This document shows, in pieces, positions 1-8,372 of a DNA stretch of 64,000 nucleotides; the first letter of the stretch is position 1; the number at the start of each line of letters is the position of its first letter. The DNA lies in contig OZ007579.1 in NCBI GenBank assembly GCA_963931925.1, positions 45,306,565 through 45,370,564 of the forward strand, read 5' to 3'. The DNA is from Onchidella celtica (Eukaryota > Mollusca > Gastropoda > Systellommatophora > Onchidiidae). The translations under genes were made by a program, and so were the position numbers. The notes beneath the pieces are model-generated. The model ran no database searches. It was not told where the DNA came from and worked only from the letters and a program-made list of their open reading frames with translations.

Positions 1-289
1 AAGGGGTTAGATCTAGATGTGAGTTGGGAGTAGAGAATAGCCATGATCCCCAAGAGTGAATTTCAAATATGTTTTTGTGATTATGTATGTGATTATCATG
101 AGTTGAATGTTTTGGCATAAGTTTTGTCATACATTTAGTATTAAATATCGTTTAACTTAAATTTCACTCCATGTGTCCGTTGATCGCTGGTCTGCTTGCT
201 TGGCTTGTTAGCTGGGTTTGAAAGAAAAAATAAGTTAGGTACTCATCACACACGTGGTGGTGACAATCTTCACGTACGTGATCGTGACA
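1..289 (+). mobile_element. 3' part of an LTR (5' LTR of a Ty3-like element, cut by the window edge)
   Basis: The segment ends in GTGACA directly before a proline-tRNA primer site, which marks it as the end of a 5' LTR. Its last 170 bases resemble the end of the solo LTR at 14329-15105. Shared blocks include TTCACTCCATGTGTCCG, GGTCTGCTTGCTTGG and ATGAGTTGAA, so the two belong to related subfamilies. The LTR start lies outside the window, so length and target duplication cannot be judged. Confidence 0.8.
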
Positions 290-291
290 AT

Positions 292-309
292 TGGGGGCTC
301 GTCCGGGAT
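292..309 (+). promoter_or_regulatory. Primer-binding site, tRNA-Pro type
   Basis: The 18 bases TGGGGGCTCGTCCGGGAT, two bases after the LTR end, are complementary to the 3' end of proline tRNA. This is the same site type known from retroviruses and Ty3-like elements primed by tRNA-Pro. It is where minus-strand DNA synthesis would begin. Confidence 0.85.
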
Positions 310-520
310 CTAAATCTGATTTGAATTGATAGGATCTGACTCGTCCGGGATCTGAAATTTTATAAACTGTTAGGACGTATATAACTCGTCCGGGATTTGA
401 AATCATTGTGACATACGAGTAATTGATGTGAATTGTTAGGACGTGAATCGTCCGGGATCTAAATCATTGTGACATACGAGTAATTGATGTGAATTGATAG
501 GACGTGAATCGTCCGGGATA
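299..520 (+). repeat. Tandem partial copies of the primer site in the leader
   Basis: The core TCGTCCGGGAT recurs at 299, 341, 386, 448 and 509, with spacings of 42, 45, 62 and 61 bases. The last two units (about 398-458 and 459-519) are nearly identical. The array sits between the LTR and the gag start at 589. Each unit repeats the 3' half of the primer site but not its GGGGGC part. Confidence 0.75.
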
Positions 521-666
521 TAAACTGTCAGGACACAAAACGAGTGTTCCAAGTTGTAGAAATATTTTTGTAAGACAGACCAGCGGCCATGGAGATAAAT
601 ACCTTTCTAACGTCACCGAGACCGGAGGATTTGTTAACCTTTAAGAAACCGGAGTTATTGACGATT

Positions 667-2253
667 AATAATAATAATAATAATATATACATTTATATAG
701 CGCCAGGACTAAAACATTAAAAGCTCTAGGCGCTGTACACAGTAAAAAATCATAAAAGCACATTCAAATAAACTTACACACACACAGACAAACTAGTTTT
801 ATACATCCATAGCAAGCTATAAAATTCAGTTTTTAAAAAGAAATGTTTTTAACCTGTTTTTAAATATGTTTAGAGAGGCAGAATTTCGAACCTCTTGTGG
901 TAAAGAATTCCACACACAGGGACCAAAACAACTAAAAGCTCTATCTCCATAATTTGATGTTTTACACCTGGGAACAACCAGTTTGTTTTCTGTAGTAGAT
1001 CTTAAAAATCTATCAGACTCATGTTTTTTCAAAAGTTCCGAAAGATAGGAAGGAGCTGAACCTTCAAGACATTTGTAAACCAAAACTGCAGCTTTAAATT
1101 TTATTCTGTTTTCAACAGTAAGCCAGTGAAGTTGGTCCATAAGGCTTGAGGCAGATTCTCTTTTTGATTTTCTAAAAATCAGTCTAGCTGCATTATTCTG
1201 AATTATCTGAAGGCGTTTTATTTTGTTGCTCGGAATTCCAAAGAGCAGAGAGTTACAATAATCAAGCTTTGAAAACATAAGTGAAGTGATAAGTATTCGA
1301 GTTGCCTCTTGGGATATGAATGGACGAATAGAGCTGATGTTTTTTAATTGAAACATTAATGATCGACATAATGAACTTATTTGATTTTCCATGCTGAGAT
1401 CTGATTCTAAAATTGTGCCTAAGTTTTTAACTTTATTCATGTTTGCTACAGTGCTTTCACCAAGATTTAATTTTACATTTTTAATTGCAGTAATTTTCTT
1501 TTCTTTCCAATAATCATAACTTCTGTTTTGTCTTCATTTAGCTTTAGTTTGTTTTGGTTCATCCATTCTTTTGTGTCCATAATACACTTTTCACTATCTT
1601 TTATAGCATTGTCAACATGACCTAAAGTCGTACCAGGGTGATATAGTTGGACATCATCAGCATACTGATGGTAATAAAAACCATGATCTTTAAAAATATT
1701 AGACAGGGGCCCAATGTACATAATAAAGAGAGTGGGACCTAAAACTGAGCCTTGTGGAACACCATATGGCAGTATGTATTCTTTTGATTTTATGTTATCT
1801 GTTACAACAATTTGTTTTCGGTCACATAGATAGGACCTGAACCATTTCAGAGCTATACCAGAGATCCCATAGGTTGCTTCTAATCTGCAAAGAATAATTT
1901 CATGATCTATAGTGTCGAAGGCAGCTGATAGATCAAGAATGTTTAAACACGAAACCAAGCCCTTGTCCAGTAATCCAAACAAATCATTAACAATCCTCAA
2001 TAAAGCAGTTTCAGTGCTACAATTTGCACGATATGCTGACTGGAATGATTCACAGAGAGCGTTATTGTTTAGATGACCAAGTAGTTGTTTCAAAATTACT
2101 TTCTCTAAAATCTTTGATAAAAATTGAAGATTAGATACTGGTCTATAGTTTTTCAAGTTTTCAGAGTCAAGATTAACTTTCTTAAGCAAAGGTTTAACGA
2201 GTGCAACTTTATAGGTCTCTGGCACAGCACCTGTACATAAAGAAGTGTTAATA
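667..2253 (-). mobile_element. 5'-truncated L2/CR1-like LINE
   Basis: The element inserted into the gag start on the - strand. It keeps the reverse transcriptase from the fingers to the C-terminal domain, then a short 3' UTR. It ends at the left in GCGCTATATAAATG followed by a TTA-type repeat, the tail typical of L2-like LINEs. The 5' end with the endonuclease is missing. Flanking ATT trinucleotides (664-666 and 2254-2256) are the only target duplication I can see. Confidence 0.8.
826..2225 (-). pseudogene. LINE reverse transcriptase (L2/CR1-like), frameshifted
   Basis: Two adjacent frames read one protein. The upstream part (2225 to 1473) has [10 protein letters not shown], a palm block with [12 protein letters not shown], then [10 protein letters not shown] and QYADDVQLY, the catalytic YADD box. 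The downstream part (up to 826) has SKLDYCNSLL, QNNAARLI, LHWLTVENRIKFK and a C-terminal domain ending NRLKTFLFKN. These are family hallmarks of CR1/L2-type LINEs. The frames join through a one-base shift near 1503, in an A-rich stretch (GAAAAGAAAA). The endonuclease is missing. Product: RNA-templated DNA synthesis at a nicked target, now inactive. Confidence 0.85.
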
Positions 2254-2410
2254 ATTAGTAAGAGATTAGGACTCGATTATGTGAAAGCTAGCTTAAGAAA
2301 AGTAGAAATATCGAGATATATTGCTGAGTATTATGTGGATGATGATGTGTTCGAAGAAAACGACCTAGCTCAGTTTGAAACTATGGCATCAGTCACTGAA
2401 GTTAATATTG

Positions 2411-2514
2411 AGTTTACTTAGCTGCGAGTTCTTGCTTCGTTAGCTGCACCAAAGCACGTCCGTCCGCCAAAAGCATGGAAGCTCTCCAAGCAAGAACTCG
2501 CAGCTAAGTAAACT
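2411..2514. repeat. Foldback: 27-bp perfect inverted repeat with 50-base loop
   Basis: Positions 2411-2437 and 2488-2514 are exact reverse complements (arms begin AGTTTACTTAGCTGCGAG), separated by 50 bases. The left arm supplies the TAG that ends the gag fragment. It could be a very short MITE or a foldback left by a template switch. No target duplication is evident. Confidence 0.8.
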
Positions 2515-4200
2515 GGTTCACTTCGTTCCTGTTGAAATCTTTTATTGTTCGTTTTTTTCACTTGACAAAGGCGAGAGCCGAAAATTTGTGTATTTTTTGT
2601 CTTCTCTTTAGTTTGCTTTGTATTGTTTTGGTTTTATTTCTCACGCGGGGCATTGCAACATACAACCTTTTCTTTTTGCTCAATTTTGACAGAAAAGGCA
2701 GAGAACGTCATTGGCCATATGGCCGCCAGGAACAGACGACAAAATGATGCGAAGAGACCACCCCCCCCCCGCATGTTCTTTCCTCCATTTGAAATGGGGG
2801 GGGGGGAAGGGGGGGGGGGTTAAATGGTGCCATACTTGGGAATTGAGACTGTAGTCATCCCATCAGCCCCAGTGCCAGCAGTCTTTCTCTTGTTCAGGAG
2901 CAGATGCAACGTCTCGGCGAAGGGCTTAAGTTTTAAAACATGGAAGATTGACCATCAATCTTGTGTGTTCCTTTGCCGAGCACATTTTTATCTCTTCATC
3001 ATCCAATCCAATTTTGGAGTTTGACTTATCCGCGTCCGTGTGTGTTGCCTACTGCTTGCCTACTGTTTCCATGCAAGACTTTGACTTCAACCGAGTATAC
3101 TGGGTTTTGATGTCTGCAGACAAAAAGCTCCTGTTGCTTTTGTTGTGCTTTCAATGGTTTCCAGTATTCTCTAGGCTTCAATTACATGTACTTTTATCTG
3201 TATTTCACTGTTATCAGCAGCCAGAGTGGCGAATCAAATTATTGTGGCATCTCGCTGCCCTAGGTCATGACACCGTACAGATCAGCTATTTTTTGAAAGA
3301 CACACCTTTCCATTTGGTATTCGAGCAGCAGATGTGACTTCCAGTAGAAATAAATGCACAACAGTGTACAAATGAGGTTGGACTCATTCTTAGCCATGCC
3401 CCTGTAGGATGCTGGAATCAAGGAAGCACTTTGCAGTGTAAATCAAAACTGATTCGTTAGTGGCCGTGGCCAGTCACTCATCAGATCATACACAAAATCT
3501 CAGTTTTTATACACACAAGCAGGACAAATTCATAACAGTTTTAATATATTTGATGAAATGGTGGAATTTTGAAGTTTTGATAAAAATCGCTGTTTTCTTT
3601 CATCTTCTTAGTTCTTGTTATCGTCGCTAAAGTACCACCCCTAGACGATCGGAATGGTCCAGCTGCTACTTTTGACACATCGTGTCAGCTGAATGGTTGA
3701 AATGTGTGTCATTTTGTTTTTGTATGAAGTTCGTTAAGCAAGGTCATTAACCATCGTTGTTTCTTTCTATTGTGAATAATTGACTAAAACAGTAAATACA
3801 TATAAAACAGTAAATGCTTTAGAGAGAGAGAGAGAGAGAAACAAAAGGGAGCGGTTGTAGAAGTAGTATTACTTGCGGTTGTTGTTGTTTTGTTGTTGTT
3901 GCTGACAGAGGAGAGAAGGGTAGTAAGAAACTACAATGTATGTCTAAGAATGGTCAGATGTTCAGCGGTTAAGTTCTGTTTTATTTAATAGTTTTGTTTT
4001 TCTGTTCGGAAACGACAAAACTATCAAGAGCACCAACACTATCGAGGTTGGTAGTCCCATTAACTGACAATCACAAAAATATCGAATGTAATTACATGCC
4101 GTAACAATGGTTAATTTACAGGACTGGTTTTAAAGAAGCAGAATTCGCTGGGCCAAAATTTGTTTTCTAAATTAATTGTTACAAATTGTCGAAAATCTTC
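2515..4200. other. No gene recognised; homopolymer runs
   Basis: This stretch contains a C run (2761-2769) and interrupted G runs (2799-2818), plus a short (GA)n at 3822-3839. Open frames up to 129 codons exist but show no domain I know, and they overlap one another. Confidence 0.5.
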
Positions 4201-4837
4201 ATTTTTCGTAAAGTAAAGGACTAGGAGTAGGAGTGACCTTTTATTATGAAGTATTTGTTCCGGATGGCTATCTATAATGCTTGTTCCAGGGGGGGGGGGG
4301 GGTGGGTGGGATGGGGGAGGGAAACCATCTGCAATGGGGGAACATGTACTTCACAGCTGTTACAAAAAATGATCGCGAAGTACTTGTTCCAGGGGAACGT
4401 CTAGTATGGGGGACCAGATACTTCGTGACACCGGAACATTATCGGCGTGTACTGCCCAGGTTTATCCGCCAACATTATGATTATCGGCAAATAGATACAG
4501 CTTGGGCCGCCAACAGTATCGGCGGATAAAGCTCGGGTTTATCCGTAGGTATTGGTGTTGACTAATTGCCCCCCCCCCCCCCCCCCAAAAAAAAAGCAAA
4601 TTGAATTTATTCTCTATTATTGTTCTTGGATGAAGAAAAACAACAACCCAACATTAAACAGATTGATTGCTGATAAAAAGACTTTTCTAAGAAAAAAATA
4701 AATAAACCTGCCCTGCTGAGAATAGAACCACTGTCCCCCGACTGACCAGTAAAAAACAGCAACCCAAAAACTGAATTTAAACCCTATAGTTGTTCTTGAA
4801 TCAAATCTAATAAAAGGACTTTTATAAAAAAAAAAAA

Positions 4838-4902
4838 ACTGCCCTTCTGAGAATCGAACCACAGGCAACGATGCTAACCACTACGCTGCTGATAACCATG
4901 TG
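4838..4902 (-). repeat. tRNA-like fragment (possible SINE head)
   Basis: Read on the - strand, the sequence has TAGTGGTTAGCAT, like a pol III box A, and GGTTCGATTCTC, like a box B. They are closer together than in a true tRNA and no cloverleaf is complete. A partial echo lies at 4700-4740. This is best seen as a degraded tRNA-derived repeat. Confidence 0.35.
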
Positions 4903-5194
4903 CAATTTTGAGGAAATTCTTACTAAATACGCATGGCTAAACCAAGAAACCCACATCTACGGATAAGACCTGAACCTTCGTATGTACCCAGTAATCAATA
5001 AAATTCAATTTTTATTCAGAAAAGCCTCTCCAATTTCAATCATGCCATCGTTTTCAACGCGTGCCCAATACGAACGTTGATCAGGATGAACGGAACAAGG
5101 GAGAAAGACGGAGAATGGTTCGAATCAGGGGATATCACTGGCGGATAAAAAAAAAAAATCCTAGTGGAAATGTTATCTGACAGTCACCTGTCAC

Positions 5195-5475
5195 CTGTCG
5201 GCTTCATCGTCATCGATGTTAGCTGCTACAGTGGATGTCACGACAAAATCTCCTCCACCCAATCCTGTCCTTAGCTTTCCTAGTTAGTTCACTTATTTCC
5301 AGCTGGCTGACTTTCTTGATGTTATCGTGATATGTAATGGGTGGTCTTCCTTGTTTTCTCTTTGTTTCTGTCTTTCCTTGAAGGATTGATATCATAAGGG
5401 CCGTGCTTTTGTTTCGGGCCGCGTGGCCGATGTATGCAAGTCTTCTTTTATTTATTTCAGGTGTTATTCTTCTGG
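5195..5475 (-). pseudogene. C-terminal fragment of a LINE polyprotein
   Basis: On the - strand the translation gives a Tyr-Ile-Gly-His-Ala block, then KRKQGRP, then a tryptophan-containing block (DRIGWRRF). This order is common at the C-terminus of RTE- and Jockey-like LINE proteins. A one-base shift near 5250 is needed to reach the acidic end ANIDDDEADR and a stop. Nothing upstream survives. Classification within LINEs is uncertain. Confidence 0.55.
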
Positions 5476-5552
5476 TGGTGCCAAGCTGTTCTAAGATGCT
5501 TGTATTTGTTCTCCTTTCTGTCCAACTTATTCTGACAGTATCGGCGGATAAA

Positions 5553-6120
5553 CACTTTGTTTCAATGTCTTGTAAACCCTTTTATAGTTTTGTCTGTTTT
5601 TTTTTTCCTTTTGTTTAAAAACAAGGATACCGAAGTACATGTAGTAGTTTAACGGAATTTAACACGACAAAGTCATTTACTAGATACCATTAAATTTTTG
5701 GTTGGTAATGCTATAGTTTTATAATTTTGAAAACACAGATGCAATAACTATGGCTATAATTTCGACAGCAAAAGCACTAGGTAGCCTACGCTCTGCATCA
5801 CTATAGCAAATACTTGACCACACCGGTAATATCAAACAGAATGCAAAATATTAGTTCTGTGGGGCAACAATTAAGAGTCCTGACCATGGTATAGCCCTAT
5901 CCCCTCTCTCACAGCCCCACCCACTTAAGATGGAGGTATCCAGGTGTAGGTAAAAATGATATTAATAATACAAGTAATACCCGGTACCTTTGAAGAATTC
6001 CTTAATGTAAAACAAAGGTAAACAAAACAACAACCCAAACTCCAACATTTGAACTATTCGTCGTTGATACCGAACTTCAGAAACAGAGGAGCATTGTTGC
6101 AGCTGGTTAGTTATCATGTG
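5553..6120. other. Intergenic sequence with no recognised feature
   Basis: AT-rich, with no coding frame of note. The last bases (ATGTG at 6116-6120) directly precede an LTR start and would be its target duplication, but the matching right copy was not found. Confidence 0.4.
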
Positions 6121-7358
6121 TGTCACGAGTGGAGTGAGCGGAATTCAGAGATTACGGGGGCATGGAAGTGGGGAATGACTCACGGGATAGTGAGGCTGCT
6201 CACCTATATTGACTTCTGTTAGTTAACGTTAAAGCGTGCATGTTGTGAGTTGGGGGGTCTGAATGAGGCGAGAGCGCTGTATTACTATCACTGCACACTA
6301 AGACGTCCTAGAGAGCGGACGCAGGAGAAAGCCCCAGAGGGCGAACATAAGGAGAGCAGTCGGAAGACTTGGGAGTAGTGTTTTTTCCAGTGATGACTGG
6401 TAGGTGAAACGATGATTGATAATAGTTATGATTGATGTATTATATTCGTCTATTACCATGATGTAAATAAGTATATGTGAGGAATGTGGAAGTCCTTGAT
6501 ACTGTATATAGCAATGTGCGCCATGAGCGATAGATGTAAGTTGAGTTCATGGATTTGTAGCGAGAGTGAGTATTGTGTACTACGGTGGAGGTGTGTTACC
6601 GTAAGATGTTTGGTGAGTGAAATGTGAACTATTGTGTGTACGCTTCATGAGTTGTAAGGAGGGGTGAAGTGAATAGAAGTGGTATGGTATTATACCAATG
6701 TAATGTTATTCTTGTAGGTGCCGGGGACGGGCCGAAGCGCCGCCTACGGTGAGCACAGGGGATAGGCCAGCATAGTGCCGAAGGCCACACATAGGCCAGG
6801 AGTGACGCTGTCGTGGAGGACAGTCACAGCACATGAGTCGTGGCAGTCAGGCCACGGACAGGGACGTAGATATGATCGTGAATGTGCTATTGAAATGCTA
6901 ATGTGCTATTGCCATGTTGATGTGCTATTGAAATGCTAATGTGCTATTGCCATGTTGATGTGCTATTGGAATGCTAATGTGTTATAAAATTTATCTGATC
7001 TTATCTTATCTTATCTTATCTTATCTTATCTTATGGCAATAGGAAGGTGCTATTGGGAGACTGCGGTGCCATTGAAATATTAATGTGCTATTAAGACATG
7101 GAGAGGAGAAGCTGAGACCGAAGTGTCTTTAGGAAGTAACTACCGGGTTGTGGACCCGAGGAAGTGTGCGTACGGGAGAAGGCCGTTGTACGGCAGTTGA
7201 ATTGAATAATATAATGTCTGTATTTGCGCTATTATCTTTATGTTTATGTATAATAAATGTGTGAGTCTGATGGGTTGTTCTGTTAAGTGTTAAACTTGTT
7301 CGTTCGTGATTGTTGTCTTGTTATAACCATCGCATCTCCCAGTCTGGGATTTGTGACA
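6121..7358 (+). mobile_element. 5' LTR of a Ty3/Gypsy-type element
   Basis: The LTR begins TGTCACGAGTGG and ends GGATTTGTGACA, so its ends are short inverted repeats (TGTCAC and GTGACA). It is 1238 bp long. An AATAAA at 7252-7257 is a plausible polyadenylation signal. The same LTR family recurs in reverse at 56321-62175 and 63929-64000, which fixes the ends. Internal repeats lie at 6883-6981 and 6991-7034. No matching 3' LTR is present downstream of 11823. Confidence 0.85.
6883..7034 (+). repeat. Minisatellite and (TTATC)n inside the LTR
   Basis: About five units of 19-21 bases alternate between GTGCTATTGAAATGCTAAT and GTGCTATTGCCATGTTGAT (6883-6981). A (TTATC)n tract follows (about 6991-7034). 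Another GTGCTATT lies at about 7085. The array helps explain why this LTR is longer than the solo LTR near 62175. Confidence 0.75.
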
Positions 7359-7359
7359 C

Positions 7360-7373
7360 TGGGGGCTCGTCCG
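7360..7373 (+). promoter_or_regulatory. Primer-binding site, tRNA-Pro type (14-base match)
   Basis: One base after the LTR comes TGGGGGCTCGTCCG, matching the first 14 positions of the tRNA-Pro complement. The next bases (TTGTGAC) diverge. The same primer class as at 292-309 is used, although the two LTR families differ. Confidence 0.75.
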
Positions 7374-8372
7374 TTGTGACACGTCCATTTTCGTAATATT
7401 TAGTTGTAGTTAGTTAGTAGGTATTTGTCAGTGGGCATTTGTTGCTTTAGTTTTTGTCCACGTAATACTTATCTTGTGGTAGGAATTTGTGCTGTCTTTG
7501 TTCGTGGAATGAATGGAAATTTCATGATGGTATAATTTATGTATATTTATGAATATGTATTGATGCGTGTATTTTGATGAATATGTATTAATGTGTACTT
7601 AAATTTCTGCAGAGAGTGTGTGTGCCAGCCTGTAGAGGTCAAGCGGCCAGAGTTCCGGCGGTCGTAAAGGTCGTCAAGTAGAGTCAGAAAAGTTAAGTAA
7701 AAGTCAAAATTTTTGTGCCCTGGATTGTGGGCTGTCTCTTTGATCTGTCTTTTTCTCTGTTTTTGCTGTTTTCGTTGTAATTGATTGTACGGGCGGTGGC
7801 GCGGGTTTGCTGTGGTGAGCGTAGTTTATCCTTTTAAAAAGGTGTGGTAAACTTTGGAACTTCGTTCATCACAGTGAACAGTTCTATAGGGACCTGTATT
7901 TTTGTTTAGATTGTGGCGTCCCATCTTCCTCGTTGTTTTAGGAAGACGTCTCTCTTGTCCCTCTCTTACCTATCTGTAGATACGTTCTTTTTTTTCAGAC
8001 TCTGTTCTTGTTCGTACCTTGTAGTGTAATCGGCGTAGGTTGCATTTTTTTTTCCATTATATTTTCTTTTTTAGGTCTTTGTCCTAGTCTGGTTCGTTGT
8101 TCCTCGATGTCCTTGTGGTCCTTCTTCTGAAGTTCTTCATTTTTGTCTTTTCTTTTCTCTTTTTATTATTAATAGTGCTATACATTTAATGAATATAGAA
8201 TTAGTTAGGAAGTAGGTTATAAAATGTTCAGTAGGTAAATTTCTGAATTGTATTTGAGACAATTGGGTGTTGTTATATCTGGTGTGATCTCAGGTCTCTG
8301 GTCTAGTCGTTAGTGACCATACCGACAGGTTGGTCTTTTTCATAATACATACCATAACCATAAATCTGTGAA
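7374..8372 (+). other. Leader of the LTR element
   Basis: About 1 kb of untranslated sequence, rich in T and C from 7920 to 8170, between the primer site and the gag ATG. No reading frame or repeat is recognised. A leader of this kind would carry packaging signals, but none can be named from sequence alone. Confidence 0.5.

Larger units (their letters stand above)
589..2421 (+). pseudogene. Start of an LTR-element gag gene, interrupted by a LINE
   Basis: An ATG at 589 opens a frame of 26 residues up to 666 (begins MEINTFLTSP). The same protein appears to resume at 2257 ([10 protein letters not shown]) and continues with acidic, helical-looking sequence to a TAG at 2419-2421. Between the halves lies an L2-like LINE on the other strand. 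Removing 667-2256, or the equivalent segment, joins the two parts in frame. The final stop lies inside the inverted-repeat insertion at 2411-2514, so the rest of gag is lost or moved. Calling this gag rests on its place right after LTR, primer site and leader; I do not recognise a named gag domain. It is dead as a gene. Confidence 0.6.
4513..5552. repeat. Segment flanked by an 18-bp direct repeat
   Basis: ACAGTATCGGCGGATAAA occurs at 4513-4530 and again at 5535-5552. Between them lie a C/A run (4569-4595), tRNA-like sequence and a LINE tail. Short GGCGGATAAA echoes also occur at about 5140. This may be a long target duplication around an inserted segment, or two members of a local repeat. Confidence 0.45.
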
